Below, piece after piece: positions 43,343 to 52,110 of a stretch of DNA of 64,000 nt (position 1 is the first letter of the stretch; every line of letters begins with the position of its first letter). The notes beneath the pieces are model-generated. The model searched no databases, was not told the DNA's origin, and saw nothing but the letters and a program-made list of their open reading frames with translations. The position numbers were made by a program, and so were the translations under genes. The DNA lies in NCBI GenBank assembly GCA_002399025.1, contig DHCV01000026.1:123740-187739 (forward strand), given 5' to 3'. The stretch is from Bacteroidales bacterium UBA4893. Lineage in GTDB: Bacteria > Bacteroidota > Bacteroidia > Bacteroidales > P3.

Positions 43343-44257
43343 ATGAAAAAACTATCAGTTCTTTATTTTGTTATACCTTTTCTATGTCTAATGCCTTTCT
43401 TTACTGCTCCAATAGCATTAGCTGCAGGAATATTATTGACATTATTAAAAATAGAAAAACCATACGAAATTAAGAAATACACTTCCAAAATACTTCAATG
43501 GTCAATTGTGTTGATGGGCTTTGGAATGAGCCTCGAAAAAGTTATTGAAACCTCACAAACAGGAGTTTTATTAACAGCTGCTTCAGTAATCTTAACTTTC
43601 TTCTTTGGATTGGGGTTAGGTTACTTATATAAAGTAGAAAGAAATACCACAATGCTTATTGCATCAGGAACTGCCATTTGTGGAGGAAGTGCAATAGCAG
43701 CCGTTTCTCCAATAATTGATGCCAAAAACAACCAAATTACCTTTGCCCTAACGGTAATTTTTGTATTAAATGCTGTAGCTCTTTTTATATTTCCAGTTAT
43801 AGGGCAAGCACTTAATATGAGTCAAGAAAATTTTGGTTATTGGTCAGCAATTGCCATTCATGATACTTCAAGCGTTGTTGGGGCAGGAGCAGCCTATGGA
43901 AAAGAAGCCTTAGAGGTTGCAACCACAGTAAAACTAACTCGTACACTTTGGATAATCCCACTTTCATTTATAGTTTTGTTTTTAAACAGAAAAGAGAATA
44001 AATCCAATAAAATAAAAATCCCTTGGTTTATACTTTATTTTGTTATAGCAATTGTGGTAGCATATTTTCTTCCACAATATCAAGAAACATACAACCATAT
44101 TAATTGGTTAGGGAAAAAAGGAATGGTATTGGCTTTGTTTTTAATTGGAACAAGCTTTTCTATTGAGGACTTAAAAACAGCAGGACTTAAATCCTTCCTT
44201 TTAGGAATAAGCCTTTGGATAATAATAAGCTTAGGGACTTTATTTTTCTTTCTATAA
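43343..44257 (+). CDS. YeiH/UPF0324 family putative sulfate exporter
   Basis: A 304-residue membrane protein with about 10 hydrophobic segments and family landmarks ILQWSIVLMGFGMSLEKVI, GTAICGGSAIAAVSPIIDAK, YWSAIAIHDTSSVVGAGAAYG and a C-terminal GKKGMVLALFLIGTSFSIED. UPF0324 proteins are annotated as putative sulfate exporters; the substrate here is unproven. Divergent from kamD, single gene, with a hairpin terminator at 44401-44439. Confidence 0.88.
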   Translation: MKKLSVLYFVIPFLCLMPFFTAPIALAAGILLTLLKIEKPYEIKKYTSKILQWSIVLMGFGMSLEKVIETSQTGVLLTAASVILTFFFGLGLGYLYKVERNTTMLIASGTAICGGSAIAAVSPIIDAKNNQITFALTVIFVLNAVALFIFPVIGQALNMSQENFGYWSAIAIHDTSSVVGAGAAYGKEALEVATTVKLTRTLWIIPLSFIVLFLNRKENKSNKIKIPWFILYFVIAIVVAYFLPQYQETYNHINWLGKKGMVLALFLIGTSFSIEDLKTAGLKSFLLGISLWIIISLGTLFFFL

Positions 44258-44280
44258 TTACTAATCATTATTGCCAAAAA

Positions 44281-44385
44281 ATAAAACTTCGTTTGCGGTA
44301 AATTAAAACGAAGAAAGAAAAAATTAAAACTTGATTTCAGTAAATTATTCCTTGATTCTATTTGATTAAAACAAAGTTTCATTGA
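44281..44385. repeat. Five-unit 21-base-period array, shared word
   Basis: Units of exactly 21 bases start at 44281, 44302, 44323, 44344 and 44365. The unit at 44323-44343 is identical over all 21 bases to the one at 61741-61761 (starts ATTAAAAC, ends CAGTAA). The others are degenerate. It lies in the convergent gap between the YeiH-family gene and the lipoprotein gene. Confidence 0.88.
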
Positions 44386-44400
44386 GTATATATAAACAAA

Positions 44401-44439
44401 AAAAGGTAAAATGTTTTAATCATAAACACTTTACCTTTT
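44401..44439. terminator. Bidirectional hairpin terminator
   Basis: A 16-base stem AAAAGGTAAAATGTTT / AAACACTTTACCTTTT (one G-U pair) with A/T-runs on both sides, between convergent genes. Confidence 0.8.
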
Positions 44440-44505
44440 CTTTTAAGTCTAAAATCCTAATTGATTTACAATGTGATTTTAGATTTAGAGAATGATATTA
44501 TTTAA

Positions 44506-45531
44506 TTATCTTCTACGAGCCATATCAAGCTTCATTCTTGCTGATTCTGTTAAATAAGGTTTGTAAATTTTCTTACTTGCGGTTGATGAACCATTAGTAA
44601 TATTAAATTCCATAATCTTAACAGCTCCAGTTGTATCGTTTCCTATTGAATTGCTTGGTTCTCCAATAGGGAAAATATGAGTTGAAGGATTAACACCAAA
44701 GGTAGGAGTAACCAATTGAGAAGCATGATTTGCCGTAACTACACAAGTAGTAGCAATTGATGTATCACAATTCCTATACATATTTATCCAAACTTGATAA
44801 GTTCCTGTTTGAACAAGAGTGTCAGGATAGAAAACATTTTCATTATTAATACTATCAATATTACATGCAGGGTTTGAGTCTAAATCCAATCCCCAAATAT
44901 AAGTATATTGACCAGTAATTGAATCATAAACATGACCTCCCTTATTTCCATAAAATATTACTGTACCATCTGGTTGAATAACATATAAGTCAACATCTTT
45001 TTCATTGTTGAAAGAAAGACTAACTTGCAATCCCCCAGTACCACCAGTACCAGCTGTATGGTAAATAATTGGAGTTGAATAAAGAGAAGTAGTTGTGCCA
45101 TCTCCTAAAAGAGCAGAAATTTGAATTTCAAAATTTTGATTAAGATATTGGCTTAAAAGAATAATAAACTCAAAAACATTACTCTTAGTTTGAGTAGGAG
45201 TGATTGTATAATATTGATTTGAACCTTTAATGCTTACATATAATTTTTGAATATCATTATCAGATGTAATAGTAACATGAGAAGAACCTCCAGCAATAGC
45301 AGTGCTGTTAATAACTACTTCACCTATACTTACTCCACTTGGATTTGAAGGGATTGTTCCTTGTGCAACAGTAGAATTTTGAATAGCAAAATAATTGCTT
45401 AGAACAGGAACAGTAGGCTTAACTACTGGGTCTTCTTCATCGGTGCAAGAGTAAACACCAAATGAAACAGCTGCCACAATTAAAATATAGATGCGCAGTT
45501 TTTTAAAAAGTTGTAATAGTGTTGCATTCAT
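44506..45531 (-). CDS. Lipoprotein with DUF2135/YfaP-like domain
   Basis: The 341-residue protein has an N-terminal hydrophobic segment and lipobox (SFGVYSC, Cys at about 29), then a beta-rich region. A DUF2135-like segment follows: LQVSLSFNNEKDVDLYVIQP, DGTVIFYGNKGGHVYD, GLDLDSNPACN and YQVWINMYRNC. This pattern is used in proteins of unknown function that resemble YfaP. Probably anchored in the outer membrane or facing the periplasm. Promoter at 45653-45660. Confidence 0.72.
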   Translation of the reverse strand: MNATLLQLFKKLRIYILIVAAVSFGVYSCTDEEDPVVKPTVPVLSNYFAIQNSTVAQGTIPSNPSGVSIGEVVINSTAIAGGSSHVTITSDNDIQKLYVSIKGSNQYYTITPTQTKSNVFEFIILLSQYLNQNFEIQISALLGDGTTTSLYSTPIIYHTAGTGGTGGLQVSLSFNNEKDVDLYVIQPDGTVIFYGNKGGHVYDSITGQYTYIWGLDLDSNPACNIDSINNENVFYPDTLVQTGTYQVWINMYRNCDTSIATTCVVTANHASQLVTPTFGVNPSTHIFPIGEPSNSIGNDTTGAVKIMEFNITNGSSTASKKIYKPYLTESARMKLDMARRR

Positions 45532-45652
45532 TTTGTTTTTGGCAGTATTTAACCTGTTGCCTGCAGTTTTATTAATCAGAGTTCTTATATATTATTAAAA
45601 CAGACTTAGTGATGAACCCCAAATTAAGCTCCTAAGCATGAGTGCAATATTA

Positions 45653-45660
45653 CAAAAATA
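45653..45660 (-). promoter_or_regulatory. -7 box for the DUF2135-like lipoprotein gene
   Basis: Minus strand TATTTTTG, about 120 bases before the ATG. Confidence 0.45.
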
Positions 45661-45816
45661 ATAATACAATAACTATTTTTAAGCCAAAAAAATGCAATCG
45701 TAAATTAAGAAAACAATTAACTCCCACAAAAACACGAATATATAAAGAAGAAATTAATAAAATAATTTCTAAGTAAAAGCTATAACCTACTTGAGAATAA
45801 GTTTATTAAATTTCAA

Positions 45817-45846
45817 AAGAAAAAGGTTATCCGTTTAAAGATAACC
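45817..45846 (-). terminator. Terminator of the T9SS-sorted protein gene
   Basis: Minus strand stem GGTTATC / GATAACC with loop TTTAAACG and a T-rich tail, about 40 bases after the stop. Confidence 0.75.
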
Positions 45847-45886
45847 CTTTCTCGTTTTAACAAACACTTTAAAACATTACGACTAA

Positions 45887-48421
45887 TTATTTTGTAATAA
45901 TAAGTTTCTTTACTTTCTTGAAATCATTGTTTTTAATTCTTATATTATAAACACCATTTGAAAGGTTGTTTAGGTCAATTTCCAATTCTTTTTGGTCAGG
46001 GTATAGTTTTAATTGTTTTAGCACTCTACCACTAATATCATAAAGAGAAACATTTGCTACTTCTTCCAATCCTTCAACTTTTAGAGTAGTTATGCTCTTT
46101 GCAGGATTAGGATATAGAGTAATTAAAGGCTCATCCTTACTTATGGAGTTGAGTCCAATAAAGTTTTTGCATAAGTTTTCACTAAACTCACTTTCACAAG
46201 AATTGTTTATTGCTTTAATCCTATAACAATAGTTTTCTCCTACAGTAACATTAGGGTCAATAAAAATAGGATAAGTAGTTGAAGCAATATATGTTTCATT
46301 TCTATAAATATCATATTTCAAAGCTTCAGACTCCCATGTAAGAATAATATTGTTTTGAGGAATATTAATTTGAGCATCAAGATTTACAGGAATAGTAGGA
46401 GTAGGGTTAATTCTAACAGTTATATCATCATATCCAATGCAAGTAATATTTGGCTTTATATTAAATACTTCAACAGAATAATTAATTGTTGAGTCGCATT
46501 CCAAAATATCAGGTGTAGTAGTTTGTGTAGTAGTTTGCTGAGTAGGTTGCCATAAGTAGGTATAATGATCAACTAAGCTAATTGGAGCATAAATAATTGT
46601 AGGTTCAAAAATAGTAGTGTCATTACCAAGATTAACAATTGGAGTTTGGATAATGTTCAAATAGAATGAAGTATCAAAAGTGCAACCAAACACATCAACA
46701 AAATTGATCTTATATCTATTTGAAACATTAGTGTCAATTTCCAAAGGAGGTATAATGGTGAAAATGCTATCTTGTATACCTATTAAATAAGCTCCATCCA
46801 TTGTAATAGTATCAACAACAAAAGAGTTTTGATTATTTTGTAAGAATTCCAAATCCCAAGAGAATAAATATCCATTATCACTTCCCCAATAGTCGCATAT
46901 TCTTAATTGCCAATCACCATTTATAGGGCAGCCAATAAGATTAGAGAAACCATTCAAATCAACTACTTCCCATCCACCAGGCATAGAGGTTGCTGATTGA
47001 TTTGGAGTTTGAAAATAACCTGTTTGAGTTAAATACATATGTGATGAATCAATAGGAGAGACCACATTTCCACTCAAAACTCCTCTTTGACCATTGAGCA
47101 ATTGATTAGAGAAACAATAGTTCCAACCAACACCTGGAGCATTTTGAGGATTATTAGGGTCACAACCATCTGATTGGTCAATAGGCATTCCAAGATATGC
47201 TCCTCCTGAGAATGTAAAATGTTTTAAAATGGTGTTTGAGCCATTAGGACAAACAAGCTCAATGCTTAAATCCCCTGCAAAAGAATGCTCAATATTCATA
47301 CATACGCTTAAAATATCACTTGTATTTCTAATTAATGTACCTGAAGGGTAATTATCAACAGTAATTTTAGCCTCAGTACAAGAAAAAGTGCAATTAGGAC
47401 CATCAGGAATTAACGATGTGCTGTCATAACTATAAGCTTTATTAAAATTGGATGAAAGAATTAAGTTGTTATTATTTTCATAACCCACCAAATAATTAAA
47501 TGGAGTACCAGAACAAATATCTAAACTATCAAGCATTGATTTAATACTGATTTTACTCATTATAGCTCTAATTTTTAACTCATTGGTGCTTTCACACGTT
47601 TGGTTTGCATCAGTAACTTTTAAGCTAACAAAATTAAGAACATTTTTAGTAAACTTATGTCCAACCATATTTGAGCCATAAACAGTTTGAGTTGTTCCAT
47701 CACCAAAATTCCAATAAAAGATGCAAGAGCTAATATCTTGAGGATAAGGAGAATTATTTTCAGGGAATAAAGGCTTAGCAACAAAAACAACAGAATCTCC
47801 ATCACAGAAATTTAGAGCCTTATATTGATTAGTGTTAAATGTATTATCAAAAGGATTATAAATGGTATCAATAACATCTCTAACAGGAACATTTGATGCT
47901 TGACCGGCAGCATTATATTTAATAAAGAAAGTATCTAAATCAGCAATTGGAATTTGGCAACGTTGAATGCAAGAGAACTCTGCTTTAAAACCAGTAGCAT
48001 TAAGAGCAGAATCGCTAACAAGACGAACAGTCAAACAACCACTTGTATCACTTAATGGAGCAATGATTTCCTTCCCCAAAAGCTCTTGATTAGTGAAATA
48101 AGGTTGTTGAGGGTTTTCAATATATGCTGTTCCATTTATTCCAACACCATAGTAAATTTCAACTCTATCGCTTGGATGAATATCAAATTCACTGAAGTCA
48201 ATCTTCATTCTTTTATAAGGATAAGAAGGACAAAAAGCAATCCAGACATCTTGGTTATTTGAATAATTTCTTATGCTTCCACCATCATCAATCAAAGAAG
48301 AATAGCAATTGTGAACAGTTCTTTGATTGTTAATACTGTCTAAACGGTAAATAGATTGTGAATTACCAATATAAGGTAATAAAAATGCACAAACAAAAAC
48401 AACTAATAATAATTTCTTCAT
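45887..48421 (-). CDS. Large T9SS-secreted adhesin-like protein (CUB, PKD, P-domain)
   Basis: About 844 residues from MKKLLLVVFVCAFLLPYIG, a signal peptide. An ATG 12 codons earlier (48457) is less likely because it would bury the signal sequence. In order: a CUB-like domain (about 30-150; VEIYYGVGINGTAYIE), a PKD-type segment (YWNFGDGTTQTVYGSNMVGH), a proprotein-convertase P-like domain (LSIELVCPNGSNTILKHF, NGDWQLRICDYWGSDNG), an Fn3-like region (LTWESEALKYDIYRNETYIA) and a C-terminal T9SS type A sorting domain (YPNPAKSITTL ... NGVYNIRI). Exported by the type IX system to the surface. No catalytic motif was recognised. Confidence 0.85.
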   Translation of the reverse strand: MKKLLLVVFVCAFLLPYIGNSQSIYRLDSINNQRTVHNCYSSLIDDGGSIRNYSNNQDVWIAFCPSYPYKRMKIDFSEFDIHPSDRVEIYYGVGINGTAYIENPQQPYFTNQELLGKEIIAPLSDTSGCLTVRLVSDSALNATGFKAEFSCIQRCQIPIADLDTFFIKYNAAGQASNVPVRDVIDTIYNPFDNTFNTNQYKALNFCDGDSVVFVAKPLFPENNSPYPQDISSCIFYWNFGDGTTQTVYGSNMVGHKFTKNVLNFVSLKVTDANQTCESTNELKIRAIMSKISIKSMLDSLDICSGTPFNYLVGYENNNNLILSSNFNKAYSYDSTSLIPDGPNCTFSCTEAKITVDNYPSGTLIRNTSDILSVCMNIEHSFAGDLSIELVCPNGSNTILKHFTFSGGAYLGMPIDQSDGCDPNNPQNAPGVGWNYCFSNQLLNGQRGVLSGNVVSPIDSSHMYLTQTGYFQTPNQSATSMPGGWEVVDLNGFSNLIGCPINGDWQLRICDYWGSDNGYLFSWDLEFLQNNQNSFVVDTITMDGAYLIGIQDSIFTIIPPLEIDTNVSNRYKINFVDVFGCTFDTSFYLNIIQTPIVNLGNDTTIFEPTIIYAPISLVDHYTYLWQPTQQTTTQTTTPDILECDSTINYSVEVFNIKPNITCIGYDDITVRINPTPTIPVNLDAQINIPQNNIILTWESEALKYDIYRNETYIASTTYPIFIDPNVTVGENYCYRIKAINNSCESEFSENLCKNFIGLNSISKDEPLITLYPNPAKSITTLKVEGLEEVANVSLYDISGRVLKQLKLYPDQKELEIDLNNLSNGVYNIRIKNNDFKKVKKLIITK

Positions 48422-48479
48422 GATATTCTCTTTTTTGATGATTAGATAATTATACATAAATTATATTCTTATAAACATC

Positions 48480-48487
48480 CAAAATTA
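48480..48487 (-). promoter_or_regulatory. -7 box for the T9SS-sorted protein gene
   Basis: Minus strand TAATTTTG. It leaves a leader of about 50 bases before the preferred ATG at 48421. Confidence 0.45.
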
Positions 48488-48634
48488 TAAAAAAGTAAGT
48501 GAATAGGTGGTAAAAAAATATTTTTAATTATTAAATTTCAGAATATCAATAGATAAAATATTCAATAATATGGTATTTTTAAGAGTGAAAAAGTTTTTTT
48601 GGATTATGGATTATGGATTATAATTTATTATTAT

Positions 48635-48642
48635 TACTTTTG
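48635..48642 (+). promoter_or_regulatory. -7 box for the SAM hydrolase-like gene
   Basis: TACTTTTG, 24 bases before the ATG at 48666. A GGATTAT heptamer repeats three times at 48601-48621 just upstream. Confidence 0.5.
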
Positions 48643-48665
48643 CATAAAATAAAGATTTTAGATTG

Positions 48666-49454
48666 ATGCAAATTGTTACTCTTACTTCTGACTGGGGAAT
48701 TTCTGACCATTATATTGGTGCTGTTAAGGGCAAGTTGTTTTCAACAATTAACAATTGCCAAATTGTTGATATATCTCATCAAATCAAAAAGTTTGACATT
48801 TTGCATGGTGCGTTCGTTGTTAGAAATGCTTGCTTGGATTTCCCTAAATCCACCATACATATTATTGATGTTCAAAGCACTGAAAGTAAGATTAAGGACT
48901 ACCAACATGTAATTATTAAATATAATGACCAATTCTTTGTTTGCACAGATAATGGAATGCCAAGTCTTATATTTGAAGGATTGGAAATTCAAAAAATTAT
49001 TGCAATAACCAAAATTTATCAGGAATCATCATACTATACATTTTCTGCTTTTGATCTTTTTTGCAAAACAGCAGCTTTAATTGCCTATAATACAAATATT
49101 GATGAATTTGGTGATCCAATGGAAAAATTATTGAAAAGAAGTCTCCCTAAGCCAACCGTTTACGACAATTTAATAACTTGCACGGTATTCTACATCGATA
49201 GCTACGGAAATGTATTCCTAAATATTACTATTGATGAGTTTATGCAAATGATTGGACGTAAAAAATTTGAGATTAAAATTGAAGGATTTGAATTAACAAA
49301 GTTTCATCATTCCTATGATGAAGTCAAAGAGAATAATCCACTCCTGACCGTTTCTTCAACCCAACATCTTCAATTAGCAATCAACAAAGGAAATGCTTCG
49401 GCACTTTTAGGACTTAATGAAGGGAGTCCTATCAATATTTCAATCAATCCTTAA
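48666..49454 (+). CDS. SAM hydroxide adenosyltransferase (DUF62) family protein
   Basis: The 262-residue protein matches the SAM hydroxide adenosyltransferase/fluorinase superfamily: TLTSDWGISDHYIGAVKG at the N-terminus, HGAFVVRNACLDFPKSTIHI and FVCTDNGMPSLIFEG. Family members hydrolyse S-adenosylmethionine to adenosine and methionine; the biological reason is unclear. A TTG one codon upstream (48663) is possible, but the ATG at 48666 is the natural start. Its 3' end overlaps the ABC binding-protein gene by 15 bases. Confidence 0.9.
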   Translation: MQIVTLTSDWGISDHYIGAVKGKLFSTINNCQIVDISHQIKKFDILHGAFVVRNACLDFPKSTIHIIDVQSTESKIKDYQHVIIKYNDQFFVCTDNGMPSLIFEGLEIQKIIAITKIYQESSYYTFSAFDLFCKTAALIAYNTNIDEFGDPMEKLLKRSLPKPTVYDNLITCTVFYIDSYGNVFLNITIDEFMQMIGRKKFEIKIEGFELTKFHHSYDEVKENNPLLTVSSTQHLQLAINKGNASALLGLNEGSPINISINP

Positions 49455-50339
49455 TATCTTCTCAGAAATAAATTCAATTGCCTCAATTGTTCTTGGAGAA
49501 AGAATATCCATCAAATTACTCTCAATACCATAAACCCGATTCTTCTTAACAGCTTGAAGTTGATTATATGGATGAGTATTAACAAATTGTGCAGAATCTT
49601 CCTTTCTGATAAATATATAATCTGGTTGATTTGAGAAGATTTCTTCCTTTGAAAACGACCAATTTAAACTTTCCTTTGCAATATTTTCTCCCCCAGAAAG
49701 AGTGATAATCTCATCAATAAAAGTATTTTTACATGCTGAAAAATCACCTGTTTGTCCAAATCCAACAACATAATAAATCTTTGGGATTGTATAATTATTT
49801 CTTGATTTTTGCGTACTATCTCTCTTTGCCTTAATGCTAATTAACTCTTCATTAAAGCCAACAATGATTTTCTTTGCCAATTCCTCCTTGTTCATAACCT
49901 TACCCAATGTTTCAATTATTTCGTACATACCAACAATTGAGTTAGCATCCTTAAAAGATATAATAGGAATTGAAGCATTTTCTATGGTTTGAAACATCTT
50001 TTTGGTGAAAATAGATGAAGTAATCACCAAATCAGGATTAAGTTTAATAATCTCTTCCAAATTCGCATTATTTATCCCACCAATTGATTTTATCTTTTTA
50101 GCCTCAGGAGGATAATTGCAAAATTCAGTTCTTCCAATCAATCTATCTCCACAATCCAAATCAAAAAGAATTTCTGTAATGGCAGGGGAAACCGAAACAA
50201 CTCTCATAGGAGTATTTTTAATAGGGTTTTTTAAAGAAACTACATAATTGGGCTTTGTGTCTTTTGCTTGATTGCAGGAAATGAAAAGAGAAGTCAGTAA
50301 AATAAAAGCTAATAATAAATTTTTTGAACAAGGTTTCAT
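49440..50339 (-). CDS. ABC transporter substrate-binding lipoprotein (BtuF/FecB-like)
   Basis: The 299-residue lipoprotein (lipobox LFISC, Cys22) has the class III binding fold: RVVSVSPAITEILFDLDCGD, LIGRTEFCNYPPEAKKIKSI, GGINNANLEEIIKLNPDLVI and a C-terminal TIEAIEFISEKIL. It would bind a chelate in the periplasm; cobalamin is plausible because KamDE needs it, but iron-siderophore or haem cannot be excluded. Last gene of permease-ATPase-binding protein, 8 bases after the ATPase gene. Confidence 0.88.
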   Translation of the reverse strand: MKPCSKNLLLAFILLTSLFISCNQAKDTKPNYVVSLKNPIKNTPMRVVSVSPAITEILFDLDCGDRLIGRTEFCNYPPEAKKIKSIGGINNANLEEIIKLNPDLVITSSIFTKKMFQTIENASIPIISFKDANSIVGMYEIIETLGKVMNKEELAKKIIVGFNEELISIKAKRDSTQKSRNNYTIPKIYYVVGFGQTGDFSACKNTFIDEIITLSGGENIAKESLNWSFSKEEIFSNQPDYIFIRKEDSAQFVNTHPYNQLQAVKKNRVYGIESNLMDILSPRTIEAIEFISEKILRID

Positions 50340-50347
50340 TGGAAAAG

Positions 50348-51127
50348 TTATTTGTTTATGATTATATTATCCTTGTCAATGATTTCTGCCTCAACATTAA
50401 ATAACTCTTGGATATTCTCCTTATTAATAATATCCCTTGTTTTCCCAAAATGCATAAGATGACCATCCTTCAATGTTAAAATATCATCGCTATATTTCAA
50501 TGCAAGTGAAAGGTTATGCAGAATAATGAAAATTGTTGTTTTGTTTTCTTTGTTTATTTTTTTCAATAATTCCATTATATCAAACTGATGCCTAATATCC
50601 AATGAAGAAACAGGCTCATCCAAAAGCATTAATGGACTTTCTTGAGTAAGGGCTCTTGCTATCATAATCCTTTGCAACTCGCCTCCACTAAGCTGCTTTA
50701 TTGACCTGTTTCTCAAATGCCAAGTATTAGTCTTTTCCATAGATTGCTTAACAATCTCTAAATCATTTTGAGAATCTGCTTGAAGGAGTTTTTGATAAGG
50801 CATTCTTCCCATCATAACAACTTGAAAAGCAGAAAAATCAAATAAGAACTCGTTATGTTGCCAAACAATTGATACTTCCTTTGCTAATTGTTTCTGATAA
50901 TACTTCTTTATAGGCTTACCATTAATTTTGACAACTCCCGAACTAAGCTCTATATGATTAGTAATCGATTTCAGTAGAGTTGTTTTCCCACTTCCATTTG
51001 TCCCAATAACACAGTAGAACCCACCTCTTTGAAGAGAAAAACTAATATTCTCAATAATTCTCTTTTCCCTAACAAAATAAGAAATGTTTTTTGCCTCTAA
51101 AATCAAATCTATTTCACCCATTTTCAT
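50348..51127 (-). CDS. ABC transporter ATPase (FecE/BtuD-like)
   Basis: The 259-residue ATPase has Walker A GTNGSGKTTLLKS, Q-loop SIVWQHNEF, signature LSGGELQRIMIARAL and Walker B PLMLLDEPVSSLD, then the H-loop IFIILHNL. It powers the adjacent FecCD-type permease. Its ATG directly follows the permease TAG without a gap; a second ATG two codons later is also possible. Confidence 0.94.
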   Translation of the reverse strand: MKMGEIDLILEAKNISYFVREKRIIENISFSLQRGGFYCVIGTNGSGKTTLLKSITNHIELSSGVVKINGKPIKKYYQKQLAKEVSIVWQHNEFLFDFSAFQVVMMGRMPYQKLLQADSQNDLEIVKQSMEKTNTWHLRNRSIKQLSGGELQRIMIARALTQESPLMLLDEPVSSLDIRHQFDIMELLKKINKENKTTIFIILHNLSLALKYSDDILTLKDGHLMHFGKTRDIINKENIQELFNVEAEIIDKDNIIINK

Positions 51128-52087
51128 CTAAGGATTAAGTTGTTTTTTTGCATTATAGAGCAAATATATAAAGAAAGGCGAACCAATAAGAGCAGTAATG
51201 CTACCAACTGGTAATTCGCTTGGAGCTATCAAAACACGAGCAAGAATATCTGCTAAAAGCATAAAAATCATTCCTCCAAAAATTGAAAAAGGAATAATCT
51301 TCCTATTGTCAGAACCAACAATAATTCTAACTATGTGAGGAACAATTAGTCCAACAAACCCAATTACACCACAATTTGCAACAATAATACCAATCATAAG
51401 CGTAGAAAAGAGTAGAATAATCTTTTTTGTCTTCTCAACATTCACTCCCAAGCTTTTTGCACTTTCATTGCCAGTCAAGATAGCATTAAGTTCTCTTGCA
51501 TAAATTCTAATAATAATAATCCCAATCAAAACGAAAAGAAATACTATCCAAATATCAGAAAACTTTGTCGCGCTCATTGAACCCATTGTCCAGAAAATAA
51601 TCTTTTCCATATTCTCACTACTTAGCACCATCAAAATAGCAATTAATGCAGCCATTAGAAAATTAATGCTAATTCCAGCAAGTAAGAGAGTTGTTGTGTG
51701 AAGGCGATTTCCAACAGAAGCTATTTTGATTATTATCCAAACAGTAGCCAGAGCAAATAAAAATGCAAAACCTCCAATTCCAAAGAAAATAATGTCTAAA
51801 CCTAAAATAATTGCAATTGCAGCCCCGAGTGATGCCCCTGAAGACACTCCCAAAATATAAGGGTCAGAGAGGGGGTTTTGGAAAATTGCTTGATAAGCAG
51901 AGCCGCAAACAGCCAATCCTGCACCACACAAAAGGCTCATTAGAACACGAGGAAGTCGAATGTTTTTAATGATATAGATTGAGTTTTCATCCAAACTACT
52001 AACATCAACACTACCCCAAAAAAGTCCCAAAACTATCAGTCCTGCAACAATTAGGCTCAAAATGATATACCAAAGAATATCTTTCAT
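51128..52087 (-). CDS. FecCD-family ABC transporter permease
   Basis: The 319-residue permease has about 10 membrane segments and family motifs IRLPRVLMSLLCGAGLAVCG, NPLSDPYILGVSSGASLGAA and GFVGLIVPHIVRIIVGSDNR (the cytoplasmic coupling loop). This class transports iron-siderophore, haem or cobalamin. It starts 23 bases after the SulP stop, so the ABC genes may be read from the SulP promoter. Confidence 0.94.
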   Translation of the reverse strand: MKDILWYIILSLIVAGLIVLGLFWGSVDVSSLDENSIYIIKNIRLPRVLMSLLCGAGLAVCGSAYQAIFQNPLSDPYILGVSSGASLGAAIAIILGLDIIFFGIGGFAFLFALATVWIIIKIASVGNRLHTTTLLLAGISINFLMAALIAILMVLSSENMEKIIFWTMGSMSATKFSDIWIVFLFVLIGIIIIRIYARELNAILTGNESAKSLGVNVEKTKKIILLFSTLMIGIIVANCGVIGFVGLIVPHIVRIIVGSDNRKIIPFSIFGGMIFMLLADILARVLIAPSELPVGSITALIGSPFFIYLLYNAKKQLNP

Positions 52088-52110
52088 TATTTATGTTGAG
52101 TTATTCCATT

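Larger units (their letters stand above)
45532..45886. other. Intergenic gap with one promoter and one terminator
   Basis: No ORF or repeat is seen. It contains the -7 box of the lipoprotein gene at 45653-45660 and the terminator of the T9SS-sorted protein at 45817-45846. Confidence 0.6.

Noticed and set aside
48601..48621. Three GGATTAT heptamers (21 bases in total) as another member of the 21-base arrays
   Set aside because: The repeat unit is 7 bases and only one 21-base span is present. It is a simple tandem repeat, not the same architecture.
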